NCBI RefSeq assembly: GCF_014323665.1
Contig: NZ_JABVEB010000013.1
Span: 22,413 to 86,412 of the forward strand
Length of the DNA: 64,000 bases
Source of the DNA: Actinomadura sp. HBU206391
GTDB lineage: Bacteria > Actinomycetota > Actinomycetes > Streptosporangiales > Streptosporangiaceae
Direction of reading: 5' to 3'
The notes beneath the pieces are model-generated. The model was given only the letters and a program-made list of their open reading frames with translations, ran no database searches and had not been told where the DNA came from. The translations under genes were made by a program, and so were the position numbers. Positions 8,757 through 17,499 of the stretch are shown here, piece after piece. Each line of letters begins with the position of its first letter. Positions within the stretch are counted from its first letter, which is position 1.

Positions 8757-9524
8757 TCAGACGTCTCGGCGGAGGAGGGACAGGGCGCCCGCGCCGAGTG
8801 CCGCGGCGACGTAGGCCGCCATCACCGCCAGCGCCCCGTACGGCGACATCACCGTGTCCTCCTGAGCGCCCGCGAGCTGCCCCGCCAGGCTCGGGAGCAT
8901 CACCGCCGAGATCCGGCCGCCCCAGGGCGACGGCAGCAGCGTGGTCATCGCCGGCAGCACGAGGAGCAGCGTGCTGACGATGACGAGCGCCGCGGCGGTG
9001 GACCTGACGACCGCACCGATGCCCAGGCCGACGAGACCGATCACCATGATGGACAGACCTGACGCGAGCGCCGTGGGCAGCCCGGCCGCCACCGACTCCC
9101 ACGCGGTGATCGGCGCCGGCCGGTCCCCAGTGATCAGCCTGCTCAACAGCAGCGAGGAGAACGCGATGGCCAGGCCGGTGGCGAGGGCCAGAGCGGCGAT
9201 CACAATGATCTTCGCCGTCAGCAGCCGGAGTCGTTGCGGCACCGCGGCGACGCTGGTCTGGATGAGGCCGGTGGCGAATTCCGAGGTGATCACCAGCCCG
9301 CCGAAGGCCGCCAGGCAGAACTGGGCGAAGGGAACGGCGAGCATGCCGGGGTCGGCGCCGGGGAAGGTGGCCTGCTCGGCCGGAACCGAGCCGTCCCAGT
9401 CCGCGGTCATCAAGTACGACATCAGCGTGCCGATGAGCAGGGCGACGACGAGCGCGCCGAGGACGGCGAAGGTCGAGCGGACGGAGCGGACCTTGAGCCA
9501 CTCCGCTGCGATCAGGCCGGTCAT
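8757..9524 (-). CDS. ABC transporter permease (ABC-2 type)
   Basis: 255 residues and about six membrane segments. The opening GLIAAEWLKVRSVRSTFAVL is typical of ABC-2 permeases of the multidrug/antibiotic export group, followed by GLVITSEFATGLIQTSVAAVPQR and the terminal SLLRRDV. It overlaps the upstream ATPase gene by 4 nt (ATGA), so the two are translationally coupled and form one exporter. Substrate unknown. Confidence 0.85.
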   Translation of the reverse strand: MTGLIAAEWLKVRSVRSTFAVLGALVVALLIGTLMSYLMTADWDGSVPAEQATFPGADPGMLAVPFAQFCLAAFGGLVITSEFATGLIQTSVAAVPQRLRLLTAKIIVIAALALATGLAIAFSSLLLSRLITGDRPAPITAWESVAAGLPTALASGLSIMVIGLVGLGIGAVVRSTAAALVIVSTLLLVLPAMTTLLPSPWGGRISAVMLPSLAGQLAGAQEDTVMSPYGALAVMAAYVAAALGAGALSLLRRDV

Positions 9525-10432
9525 CGGGTCGTTCCTCCGGTCCGGTACTCGACGCTGTCGTCGGTCAGCCGCATGAAGGCCTCCTCCAGTGATGCGCTGC
9601 GCGGGGTCAGCTCGTGCACCGCGATGCCGTGGGCCATCGCGAGCTCACCGATCTCGGCGGCGGTCATCCCGCTGACGGCGAGCCCGCCGTCCGGTTCCGG
9701 CGTGACGGTCGCCCCGGCCGACCGCAGCGCCGTCCCCAGCCCGGGCTCGTCCGGAGTACGGACCAGCACGTCCTGGTCGAAACGGCCGGCGAGTTCGGCC
9801 ATCGTCGTCTCAGTGATCAGCCGTCCGCGCCCGATGACCAGCACGTGGTCGGCGGTGAGCGCCATCTCGCTCATGAGATGGCTCGACACCAGCACCGTCC
9901 GGCCCTCCGCGGCCAGCGACCGCATCAGCCCGCGGATCCACCGGATGCCCTCCGGGTCGAGCCCGTTGACCGGCTCGTCGAACAGCAGCACACCCGGGTC
10001 GCCGAGCAATGCCGCGGCGACGCCCAGCCGCTGCCGCATCCCGAGCGAGAAGTCCTTCACACGTCGCCGTGCCGCACCGGCGAGGCCGACCTGCTCCAGC
10101 ACCGCGCCAACACGTGCGGCCTCGATGCGGTTGGCGAGCGCCAGGCAGCGCAGATGGTCGTAGGCGGTGCGTCCACCGTGCACCGCGCCGGCGTCCAGCA
10201 GCGCGCCGACCTCGTGCAACGGACGTCTGATGCCCGCGTAGCGGCGGCCGTTCACCAGCGCCGCGCCCGACGTGGGCAGGTCGAGCCCGAGGACGGCCCG
10301 CATGGTGGTGGACTTGCCGGCGCCGTTCGGCCCGAGAAAGCCGGTCACCCGTCCGGGCATGACCCGGAAGGACAGCCCGTCGACGGCGGTCACGGCGTCG
10401 TACCGCTTGGTCAGGTCTCTTACCTCGATCAT
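9521..10432 (-). CDS. ABC transporter ATP-binding protein
   Basis: 303 residues: Walker A GPNGAGKST, signature FSLGMRQRLGVA, Walker B VLLFDEPVNGLDPEG, H-loop SSHLMSEM, and a C-terminal DrrA/CcmA-like extension. It energises the ABC-2 permease encoded next. The reading frame stays open far upstream, but the family start MIEVRDLTKRYDAV fixes the ATG at 10432. It is divergent from the histidine kinase at 10599; systems of this layout are often regulated by the adjacent NarL-type pair. Confidence 0.9.
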   Translation of the reverse strand: MIEVRDLTKRYDAVTAVDGLSFRVMPGRVTGFLGPNGAGKSTTMRAVLGLDLPTSGAALVNGRRYAGIRRPLHEVGALLDAGAVHGGRTAYDHLRCLALANRIEAARVGAVLEQVGLAGAARRRVKDFSLGMRQRLGVAAALLGDPGVLLFDEPVNGLDPEGIRWIRGLMRSLAAEGRTVLVSSHLMSEMALTADHVLVIGRGRLITETTMAELAGRFDQDVLVRTPDEPGLGTALRSAGATVTPEPDGGLAVSGMTAAEIGELAMAHGIAVHELTPRSASLEEAFMRLTDDSVEYRTGGTTR

Positions 10433-10586
10433 GGCTGCAACGATGGCCGATCGCTCCACGCCGCACATCGGACCGTGGCCTGGACCCGTGCCTCCTCCCG
10501 GGGCATGACCGGCAGGCCCCCGCGGCGCGGGATCAGACCAGGGGATGACGTGCTCCGGCCGGATGTGCCGGGCCGAGCCGGGCGGA

Positions 10587-10592
10587 TACCGT
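10587..10592 (+). promoter_or_regulatory. -10 box of the histidine kinase gene
   Basis: TACCGT fits TAnnnT and is followed by exactly 6 nt and the GTG at 10599, supporting a leaderless start there instead of at upstream in-frame codons. Confidence 0.45.
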
Positions 10593-10598
10593 CGAACC

Positions 10599-11831
10599 GT
10601 GCGTGAGACGGATCGGCGGCCGCTGCTCAGCCGCCCGCTGCGCCGCGGCCACCTGGTCGCGCTCGACGCGGCCGCCGCGGTGGCGGTGTCGCTGCTCTGC
10701 GCGTACGCGGCCAGGGAGACGGCGGAGGGCTGCCCACATGAGCCCGTCTGGGTGTCGTGGCTGGTCGCGCTGGTGATCGGGCTGCCGGTCTCGCTGCGCC
10801 GGCTGAGGCCGTTGACGGCCCTCGGCATCGCGGCGACGGGGTCGGTCACGGCGCTGGTGACCGGTGTCATCCCGCTGTTCGCGGTGCTCGCGCCGACGAC
10901 GGCACTGGTGCTCGTGCTGTACGAGGTGGCGCTCAGCCGACGTCGCCGCACGGCGGCCCTGGCACTCGGCGCCTGCCTGTTCGGCGTCGTCGTCGCCACC
11001 ATGGGCGGCGCGGCCCTGTCGGCCGGGCAGGATCAGCCGGACGCCCTCGTCGGAGGCTTCTACGTCGGTCTGGTGGTGACCCTCCCGTGGGCGGTCGGGC
11101 GGGCGGTGCGGGAGCGGCGCGCCTACGCCGCCCGCTCGGCCGGGCAACTGGCCCGGCAGGCCGTGGCCGAGGAGCGTCTGCGCATCGCCCGCGAACTGCA
11201 CGACGTGGTCGCGCACAGCATGGGCCTGATCGTGGTCAAGGCCTCGATCGCCAACCATGTCGCCGACTCCCGGCCCGAGGAGGCCCGGGACGCACTCCGC
11301 GTCATCGAGGAGACCGGCCGGACGGCGCTCGGCGAGATGCGGAACACGCTCGGGCGGCTCCGCTCCGGCTCTGGCGACCCCGCCGGACTGCGCCCCGCCG
11401 AACTGCGCCCCGCCCCGGGTCTCGACGGCCTGCCCGAGCTGGTCGATCGGGCCGCGATGGCCGGGGTCGGCGCCGACCTCGAGGTGAGCGGCACGGCCGT
11501 GCTGCCCGAGGGGGTGGGGCTGTCGGTCTACCGCATCGTGCAGGAGGCGCTCACGAACGTGGTCAAGCACGCCGCTCCGGCACGATGCCGCGTGACGGTC
11601 GAGTTGGGCCGGAAGAGGGTCCGGATCGAGGTCACCGACAACGGTCCCGGCGTCCGGGTGCTGCCGGACGACGGCGCGACCGGGCAGGGGCACGGTCTCA
11701 TCGGGATGCGGGAACGGGCCATGATGTACGGCGGGTCGTTCTCCGCGGGGCCACGTCCCGAGGGCGGCTTCAGGGTGAGCGCGGACCTGCCGTACGAAGC
11801 CGCCGGACCGACCGGGAGCCACACCCCTTGA
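10599..11831 (+). CDS. sensor histidine kinase, NarL/DesK type
   Basis: 410 residues. The N-terminal 170 residues hold four to five hydrophobic segments and no large extracellular domain, so the signal is probably sensed in or at the membrane. The HisKA_3 dimerisation helix RIARELHDVVAHSMG has the phospho-acceptor His201; the HATPase domain shows EALTNVVKHA, DNGPGV and GHGLIGMRERA. The stop overlaps the response-regulator start (TTGA). The divergent ABC exporter (8757-10432) is the likely regulated target. Confidence 0.9.
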   Translation: MRETDRRPLLSRPLRRGHLVALDAAAAVAVSLLCAYAARETAEGCPHEPVWVSWLVALVIGLPVSLRRLRPLTALGIAATGSVTALVTGVIPLFAVLAPTTALVLVLYEVALSRRRRTAALALGACLFGVVVATMGGAALSAGQDQPDALVGGFYVGLVVTLPWAVGRAVRERRAYAARSAGQLARQAVAEERLRIARELHDVVAHSMGLIVVKASIANHVADSRPEEARDALRVIEETGRTALGEMRNTLGRLRSGSGDPAGLRPAELRPAPGLDGLPELVDRAAMAGVGADLEVSGTAVLPEGVGLSVYRIVQEALTNVVKHAAPARCRVTVELGRKRVRIEVTDNGPGVRVLPDDGATGQGHGLIGMRERAMMYGGSFSAGPRPEGGFRVSADLPYEAAGPTGSHTP

Positions 11832-12496
11832 GCGAGCGGATCCGCGTGCTCGTCGCAGACGACCAGGCGCTGCTGCGCGGCAGCTTCCGTCTGCTGATCG
11901 ACACCACGCACGATCTGACGGCGGTCGGTGAGGCCGGCACCGGCGCCGAGGCGGTGGACCTGGCCGCTCGGGAACGCCCCGACGTGGTGCTCATGGACGT
12001 TCGGATGCCCGAGATGGACGGCATCGAGGCGACCCGGCGAATCTGCCGGTCACCGGAGACGGCGGGGGTACGGGTGCTCATCCTCACCACGTTCGACGTG
12101 GACGAGTACGTCTACTCGGCGCTGCGGGCGGGCGCCAGTGGATTCCTGCTCAAGGACACCCCGCCGGCCGACCTGCTGACCGCGATCCGGGTGGTCGCCG
12201 CGGGCGAGGGACTGCTCGCCCCCACCGTGACCCGGCGGCTCATCGCCGAGTTCGCCCGCCGCCCCGAGCCCGCGCGGCCGCTCGCCCGGGGGCTGGACGG
12301 CGTGACCGAGCGGGAGCGCGAGGTGCTCACCCTGATCGCCCGCGGCCTGTCCAACGCCGAACTCGCCGAGCACCTGCATCTCAGCCTCGCCACCGTGAAG
12401 ACGCACGTGGGCCGGCTGCTCGCCAAGCTAGAGGCGCGCGACCGGGCGCAGCTCGTCATCATCGCCTACGAGACCGGCCTGGTCCGCCCAGTGTGA
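11828..12496 (+). CDS. response regulator, NarL/FixJ family
   Basis: 222 residues from a TTG start that overlaps the kinase stop codon. The receiver domain has acidic pocket Asp11/Asp12, phospho-acceptor Asp57 in VLMDVRMPEMDG, then Thr of ILTTFD and Lys of FLLKD. The C-terminal LuxR-type HTH is TEREREVLTLIARGLSNAELAEHLHLSLATVKTHVGRLLAKL. It forms a two-component system with the upstream kinase. No better start than the coupled TTG is available, because the protein opens directly with RIRVLVADD. Confidence 0.92.
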   Translation: MSERIRVLVADDQALLRGSFRLLIDTTHDLTAVGEAGTGAEAVDLAARERPDVVLMDVRMPEMDGIEATRRICRSPETAGVRVLILTTFDVDEYVYSALRAGASGFLLKDTPPADLLTAIRVVAAGEGLLAPTVTRRLIAEFARRPEPARPLARGLDGVTEREREVLTLIARGLSNAELAEHLHLSLATVKTHVGRLLAKLEARDRAQLVIIAYETGLVRPV

Positions 12497-12516
12497 TCTC
12501 CATTCTCGGCAATCCG

Positions 12517-12555
12517 ATGATGGGTGGTCGAAGGGCGACTTCGACCACCCGTCAT
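12517..12555. terminator. bidirectional hairpin terminator
   Basis: Arms 12517-12533 and 12539-12555 pair over 17 bp with a single G-U wobble around the 5-nt loop GGCGA. It lies exactly between the convergent response-regulator and CoA-transferase B genes. No long U-tract follows, as is usual in actinobacteria. Confidence 0.8.
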
Positions 12556-13304
12556 TAGGCGGCCTTCAGGGCTCGTAGAGCGGTGAGTTCCATATCGGTC
12601 GGCGGCGCGGTGGTGCCGATGGTGTCGGCTGTCTTGAGCGGCCAGCCGGTGGCGGCGTGGACCTGTTCGACGGTGACGCCGGGGTGCAGGTCGGTGAGGA
12701 CGAGCTCGGCGGTGCCGGGATCGGGACGCAGGATGCCGAGGTCGGTGATGACCGCCACGGGGCCCTTGCCGCGCAGGCCGAGGCGTTCGCGGTCGCCGGG
12801 CCCGGAGCCGTGGCCGACGGAGGTGACGAAGTCGAGCCGGTCCACGAAGTTGCGGGTCGAGTGGCGCAGCACGATGAGCACCTCGCCGCAGCCGGCGGCG
12901 ATCTCCGGTGCCCCGCCGGCGCCGGGCAGACGGCCTTCCGGCCGGTCCGGGCCACGGTCGACGACAGTGGTGTTGATGTTGGCGTGCCGGTCGAGCTGCG
13001 CCGCCCCGAGAAAGCCGACGTCGATCCGGCCGGCCTGCAGCCAGTAGTTGAACATCTCCGGCACCGACACCACGGCGTCGGCGGTGTCGGCGAGTTCGCC
13101 GTCCCCGATCGACAGCGGCAGCCTGGTCGGTTTGGCGCCGAGGGCACCCGACTCGTAGATGAGGACGAGGTCGGGTGCGGCGGTGCGGCGGGCCAGGTTG
13201 GCGGCCGTGCTGGGCAGGCCGATGCCGACGAAGCAGGTCTTCGCGGCGGTGAGGGCACGGGACGCGTTGACGGTCATCAGCTCGTCGGGGGTCCAGTCGT
13301 TCAT
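12555..13304 (-). CDS. CoA-transferase beta subunit
   Basis: 249 residues of the GctB / family I CoA-transferase type. The catalytic glutamate is Glu51 in IYESGALG, which forms the glutamyl-CoA thioester. GFLGAAQLDRHANINTT and GSGGAPEIA-like blocks are characteristic of the family. It overlaps the alpha-subunit gene by 4 nt. Relatives act on glutaconate, 3-oxoadipate, or as ring-opening hydrolases (IpdB). The true acyl acceptor here is unknown but should be a carboxylic acid produced by the neighbouring oxidative enzymes. It is the last gene of the leftward operon. Confidence 0.88.
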   Translation of the reverse strand: MNDWTPDELMTVNASRALTAAKTCFVGIGLPSTAANLARRTAAPDLVLIYESGALGAKPTRLPLSIGDGELADTADAVVSVPEMFNYWLQAGRIDVGFLGAAQLDRHANINTTVVDRGPDRPEGRLPGAGGAPEIAAGCGEVLIVLRHSTRNFVDRLDFVTSVGHGSGPGDRERLGLRGKGPVAVITDLGILRPDPGTAELVLTDLHPGVTVEQVHAATGWPLKTADTIGTTAPPTDMELTALRALKAA

Positions 13305-14125
13305 CGGGCGGACGCCCCCTCGGTCTGCAGGATGTTCTCTCGGATCCAGGCGGTGAACCGCTCACGGTCGCGGGCGATCGGGTCCCATGCCTGGTAGAAG
13401 TCGTTGTCGCGGACCGAGTACCCGGCGGCGTACGACGGGTGGGCGCCGCCCGGCACCTCCGCGACGGCGGTGACCACCCAGCTGGGCAGCACCACGCCAC
13501 CGGGGCGCGGTTCCAGCCTGTCGACCAGTTCCTCGACGGTGACCAGCACCCGCTTCGCCGAGAGCGCGGCCTCCTTCTGCACCCCGGTCAGGCCCCACAG
13601 CTGGACGTTGCCGTCGCGGTCGGCCTGCTGGGCGTGGATGACGGTGACGTCGGGGTTCAGCGCCGCGACCGCGGCGAGCTCCTCGCCGGTGAAGGGACAG
13701 ACGACCGTCGACACCGTGTCGGTACGCTCCGGCAGCTCGGTGCCCCGGTACCCGCGCAGTACGGCGAAGGGCAGCCCTGAGGCACCGGCGACATAGCGGT
13801 TGGCCATGCCGGCGTGGCTGTGCTCGTCGACTTCCAGAGCGCGCGGCCAGCCGTTCTCGACGGCGTCGCGGAAGCGGTGCAGCGATCCGACGCCGGGGTT
13901 GCCGCCCCAGGAGAAGACCAGCTTCCGCACCAGGCCGGCCCCGATCAGCTGGTCGTAGATGACGTCTGGCGTCATCCGGATCAGGGTGAGGTCGGTGATG
14001 CCCTGCCGGATGACCTCGTGAGCGGCGGCGAAGGGGATGAGGTGGGTGAAGCCCTCCATGGCGACGGTGTCGCCGTCATGGATCAGCTCCGCCACCGCGT
14101 CGTGGAGTGTGCGGATATCAGTCAT
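13301..14125 (-). CDS. CoA-transferase alpha subunit
   Basis: 274 residues with the COG1788 fold: HDGDTVAMEGFTHLIPFAAAHEVIRQG, then TDLTLIRMTPDVIYDQLIGAGLVRKLVFSWGGN, and the late signature VVTAVAEVPGGAHPSYA. The last feature is shared with glutaconate CoA-transferase A and the steroid-catabolic IpdA branch more than with short PcaI/ScoA subunits. It pairs with the beta subunit encoded next, with ATGA overlap. It probably activates a degradation product of this cluster to its CoA thioester. Confidence 0.88.
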   Translation of the reverse strand: MTDIRTLHDAVAELIHDGDTVAMEGFTHLIPFAAAHEVIRQGITDLTLIRMTPDVIYDQLIGAGLVRKLVFSWGGNPGVGSLHRFRDAVENGWPRALEVDEHSHAGMANRYVAGASGLPFAVLRGYRGTELPERTDTVSTVVCPFTGEELAAVAALNPDVTVIHAQQADRDGNVQLWGLTGVQKEAALSAKRVLVTVEELVDRLEPRPGGVVLPSWVVTAVAEVPGGAHPSYAAGYSVRDNDFYQAWDPIARDRERFTAWIRENILQTEGASAR

Positions 14126-14143
14126 GTCTTTCGCTAACTCAGT

Positions 14144-14989
14144 TCAGTCGGCCCAGTTGAGCGAATGGCTCAGGCCTAGCTCGATGTCGGCGGCCGCCTC
14201 TCGCACCAGCGGGACCAGCGACCGCATCTCCTCGACCGACTTGCGGCCGATGTGCGTGGAAAGATTGATCGCCGCGCGGGCCCGTCCCATGCGGTCCCGC
14301 ACCGGAACGGCGATGGCGACCAGGCCCTCCTCGAGCTCCTGGTTGACGAGGGCATAGCCCTCCTCGCGCACCTTCCTCAGCTCGGCGCGGAACTCGTCCG
14401 GATCGGTGATGGTCCGGGGCAGCGCCGGCGTCAGCTCGTACGTCCGCAGGTAGTGCTCGAGGTCGGCCGGCGGCAGGTTCGCCAGCAGGACCCGTCCCAT
14501 CGCCGTCGCGTTCGCCGGACGCCGGGCTCCGACGTTGACCGAGATCGTCATCAACGCCGGGCCGGGGACGCGCACGACGTAGACCACGTCCCCGCGGTCG
14601 AGGATCGACCCCTCGCTGGCCTCACCCGTCTCGGCGACCAGCTTCTCCAGGCGGGGCAGCGCGATGTCGGGGAACGACAGCGCCGACAGGTACGAGTAGC
14701 CGAGCTCCAGAACCTGGGGGGTGAGCTCGTAGCGGTTGTTCTTGCCGTACACGTAGCCGAGCTCGCACAGCGTCAGCAGGAAGCGGCGTACCGCGGCGCG
14801 GGTGAGCCCGGCCTCCTGAGCTATCTCGGAGACCGTCATCGACGGGCGTTCGGCGTTGAACACGCGGATGATCGCCAGGCCGCGTTCCAGCGACCGGACG
14901 AAGTCGCGTGAACGTTCGTCGTCGCCTGCGGGCTGCTCGTCCAACTCGCCGCCGCTCTTCGCATCAACAGACGGTGAGACGGGTACCAC
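14144..14989 (-). CDS. IclR family transcriptional regulator
   Basis: 281 residues from a GTG preceded by AGGAGGT; an earlier in-frame start would overlap the upstream SDR gene. The N-terminal winged helix is SLERGLAIIRVFNAERPSMTVSEIAQEAGLTRAAVRRFLLTLCELGYV. The C-terminal GAF-like effector domain contains MGRVLLANLPPADLEHYL and GLVAIAVPVRD. The closest named group is PcaR/PobR-type activators of aromatic and oxo-acid catabolism. It sits inside the leftward operon, between an SDR and the CoA-transferase genes, and is the only dedicated regulator seen in the 21-kb island. Confidence 0.9.
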   Translation of the reverse strand: MVPVSPSVDAKSGGELDEQPAGDDERSRDFVRSLERGLAIIRVFNAERPSMTVSEIAQEAGLTRAAVRRFLLTLCELGYVYGKNNRYELTPQVLELGYSYLSALSFPDIALPRLEKLVAETGEASEGSILDRGDVVYVVRVPGPALMTISVNVGARRPANATAMGRVLLANLPPADLEHYLRTYELTPALPRTITDPDEFRAELRKVREEGYALVNQELEEGLVAIAVPVRDRMGRARAAINLSTHIGRKSVEEMRSLVPLVREAAADIELGLSHSLNWAD

Positions 14990-15038
14990 GTGAAGACCTC
15001 CTGGCGGACGGGGCGGTGGGCGACGGCCCGTGGACTTT

Positions 15039-15812
15039 CTATCGAATGTACGAGGCACCGTTCACGTCCAGCGTGGCCCCCGTGAGACTAGGGCATGCGT
15101 CGGTCGCGAGAAAGGCCACGAGCGATGCCAGTTCGTCGGCCTCGACCAGCCGGCCCATCGTCAGCCCGTCCGCCACCGCCTGCTTGGCCGATTCGTCCTG
15201 CCCTGCGATCGCCATGCCCGCGTTGACGACTCCCGGGGCCAGCACGTAGACCCGCAGACCCTGCCGCGCGAAGTTGCGGGCGAACGTCTGGGCGAGATTG
15301 CGGATCGCGGCCTTCGACGCGGCGTAGGATGTGCGGTCGATGAGCCGTGAGCCCATTTCCGCCGCCCAGCTCGACAGCACGATGATGGTGCCGGATCCGC
15401 GCGCGACGAAGTAGCGGGTCGCCTCGCGCATCAGGGCGCCCGCCCCGATGACGTTGACCTGCAGGGCCTCCTGCCAGCCCGCGTCCCATGTCTCGTCCGG
15501 TGCGTCGATCGGCGTCTCCGGGTTGACCGCCGCGTTGAGCACCAGGACGTCGATGTCCCGGTCCCATTCGAGTGCCGAGCGCCAGAGGTCGCGTGCGCCG
15601 GCGGGTGTCGAGAGGTCGGCCTGGAGCAGCAGCTTCTGGTCGCCGGAGAGCGCCTCGACGGCGCGCTCGGCGCCGTCGCGCTCGGTGCGGTACTGCGCGA
15701 TGACGTTCGCGTTCGCACTCGTGAGCGCCCGCGCGGTCACCGCTCCGATGCCACGGGAGGCGCCCGTGAGCAGCACGGTGCGACCTGCGAGCGCGTTCTG
15801 GTCGAGAGTCAC
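15039..15812 (-). CDS. SDR family oxidoreductase
   Basis: 257 residues, classical short-chain dehydrogenase. The cofactor motif TGASRGIG is at residues 17-24, NAA at the end of beta-4, catalytic Ser in IIVLSSWAAE and the YAASK motif in RTSYAASKAA. The C-terminal SLTGATLDVNGASYIR is typical. Residue Arg41 in AQYRTERDG hints at NADP preference. It is co-directional with a second SDR (8-nt gap) and an LLM oxidoreductase, and probably acts on an alcohol/ketone intermediate of the same pathway. Confidence 0.88.
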   Translation of the reverse strand: MTLDQNALAGRTVLLTGASRGIGAVTARALTSANANVIAQYRTERDGAERAVEALSGDQKLLLQADLSTPAGARDLWRSALEWDRDIDVLVLNAAVNPETPIDAPDETWDAGWQEALQVNVIGAGALMREATRYFVARGSGTIIVLSSWAAEMGSRLIDRTSYAASKAAIRNLAQTFARNFARQGLRVYVLAPGVVNAGMAIAGQDESAKQAVADGLTMGRLVEADELASLVAFLATDACPSLTGATLDVNGASYIR

Positions 15813-15820
15813 CTGAACTC

Positions 15821-16612
15821 CTAGTGGATTCCGCCGTCGACGTTGATCAGTTGACCGGTGATGCCCGATGACAGGTCGCTGGTGAGGAACGCGATCGCGT
15901 CGGCGACCTCGGCCGCGGTGGCGATCCGGCCGAGCGAGGTGGCGCGCGCCGACCGCTCGAGCGCCTCGTCCACCTGCAGCCCTGTCGTCTCGCGGCGGGA
16001 CGCCATGCGCGAGCGCAGCGCGTCGGTGGCGATCGGGCCCGGGGCCACGGCGTTGACCCGGATACCGTCAGGCCCGAGCGCGAGCGCCGCCGACCGGACG
16101 ATGCCGAGTGCCGCGTGCTTGCTGGCGGCGTACGACGTGATGTTGGGATCGCCCCGCCAGGAGTTCAGCGAGGCCACCACCGTGATCGCCCCGCCCGGGC
16201 CGAGCCGCGGCGACGCGTGTTTGATCGTGCAGGCCACGCCGCGGGCGTTGATGGAGAGCACCCGGTCGAAGTCGGTGAGGTCCATCTCCGCTGGGCGCTG
16301 CCAGGACGGAACCACGCCGGCGGCCGCCACGACCGCGTCGATCCCGCCCAGCAGCCGTGCCGACTCGGCCACGGCCGCACGCATCGAATCCTCGTCGCGG
16401 ACGTCGACGGGCGCGGTGTGCCAGCCGTCCGCCGGTGCGCCGGCGAGCGAGCCGGGCAGGTCGAGCACCACGCCGCATGCGCCCATCTCGGCGAAGCGCC
16501 GCGCGACGACGGCACCGATGCCGTTCGCGCCGCCCGTGACGATCACTCGCCGGCCGGCCAGCAGCGTCCCGGTCGAGGCGGTGGAGCCGGTCGAGGACGT
16601 CGGGGCCGTCAT
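15821..16612 (-). CDS. SDR family oxidoreductase
   Basis: 263 residues, classical SDR: cofactor motif TGGANGIG, Asp after beta-2 in VVLDLPG (suggesting NAD), catalytic SLNSW and YAASKHAAL, and the closing SGITGQLINVDGGIH. The N-terminal 18 residues are Ser/Thr/Gly-rich. It overlaps the upstream LLM gene by 4 nt, and the next SDR starts 8 nt downstream, so all three are one transcript. The two SDRs are clearly different in sequence, implying two separate redox steps rather than a recent duplication. Confidence 0.88.
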   Translation of the reverse strand: MTAPTSSTGSTASTGTLLAGRRVIVTGGANGIGAVVARRFAEMGACGVVLDLPGSLAGAPADGWHTAPVDVRDEDSMRAAVAESARLLGGIDAVVAAAGVVPSWQRPAEMDLTDFDRVLSINARGVACTIKHASPRLGPGGAITVVASLNSWRGDPNITSYAASKHAALGIVRSAALALGPDGIRVNAVAPGPIATDALRSRMASRRETTGLQVDEALERSARATSLGRIATAAEVADAIAFLTSDLSSGITGQLINVDGGIH

Positions 16613-17499
16613 CGGGCGCTCGCGGCGTCACGGAGCAGGTCGTGGTCGGCGGCGGCGGTACCGTCGAGAGGATCGACGTCGACGATGATCTCGTCGACAC
16701 CGGCGCGGCCGAGTTCGCCGATCCGGCGGGCGACCTCACCGGCCCGGCCGGCCGACGCGACGAGCCGCAGCACCACCTGCAGGTCCGACGGGTCGCGCCC
16801 GGCCGCCGAAGCGGCGGAACGAATGGTCGCGATCTCGTCGGCGAGCCGGGCCGGGTCGAGGTCGGGCACCGCCTGCTGGGCCAGCCAGCCATCGCCGAGC
16901 TGCGCCGCGCGCCGCAGCGCCGTCGGGGAGTGACCGCCGACGTAGAGCGGCACCGCGTGTGCGGGAGTGGGCAGCACGAGCGTGTCCCCCGGCAGGTTGT
17001 AGTGAGTGCCGGAGCGGGCGGCCGGACGCCCCGTCCAGCATTCGCGCAGGAGCGTTATCCACTCGACCATACGCGCGCCGCGCGTGTCGAAAGGCGTGTC
17101 GAGGGCGTTGAACTCCTCGCGCAGCCATCCCGCTCCGATGCCCAGCGCGACCCGTCCTCCGGACAGCGCGTCGATGCTCGCGACCTGCTTGGCGAGCAGC
17201 ACCGGGTTGCGCTGCGGGAGCACGAGCGCGGCGGTGCCGAGCCGTACGCGCTCGGTGACCGCGGCGGCCGCGGCCAGTGCGACGAGGGCTTCGAGGTAGG
17301 GGGTGTCGGTCGGCCAGGTCGCCTTGCCGTCGGCAGCGAACGGGTAGTGCGACTCGATGACGGTCGGCAGCACCACGTGGTCGCTGACCCAGAGGGAGTC
17401 GAACCCCGCCAGCTCCAGTTCGCGCGCGTGGGGGGCCAGGGACGGCCCGGCCGCCGCGTTCCCCGTGTGCGGCAGCTTGACGCCGATCCGCATGGTCAT
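16609..17499 (-). CDS. LLM class (luciferase-like) oxidoreductase, probably F420-dependent
   Basis: 296 residues with the TIGR03619-like F420 LLM pattern: RIGVKLPHTGNAAAGPSLAPHARELELAGFDSLWVSDHVVLP, a core VRLGTAALVLPQRNPVLLAKQVASIDALSGGRVALGIGAGW, and VPLYVGGHSPTALRRAAQLGDGW. LLM proteins use FMN or F420 to hydroxylate, desaturate or reduce small molecules. The frame is open far upstream; MTMRIG at 17499 is the natural start. It is the first gene of the leftward operon, divergent from the VOC/ABC/dehydrogenase operon. Confidence 0.88.
   Translation of the reverse strand: MTMRIGVKLPHTGNAAAGPSLAPHARELELAGFDSLWVSDHVVLPTVIESHYPFAADGKATWPTDTPYLEALVALAAAAAVTERVRLGTAALVLPQRNPVLLAKQVASIDALSGGRVALGIGAGWLREEFNALDTPFDTRGARMVEWITLLRECWTGRPAARSGTHYNLPGDTLVLPTPAHAVPLYVGGHSPTALRRAAQLGDGWLAQQAVPDLDPARLADEIATIRSAASAAGRDPSDLQVVLRLVASAGRAGEVARRIGELGRAGVDEIIVDVDPLDGTAAADHDLLRDAASAR

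Noticed and set aside
10757..12496. Apparent 579-residue protein ending in a response regulator
   Set aside because: Only the part from 11828 is real; the upstream part is the wrong frame of the histidine kinase. Similar false fusions were rejected upstream of the ABC ATPase (18761), GcvPA-like (29662), hydroxyacid dehydrogenase (32603), glycosyltransferase (37213) and ABC permease (58966).
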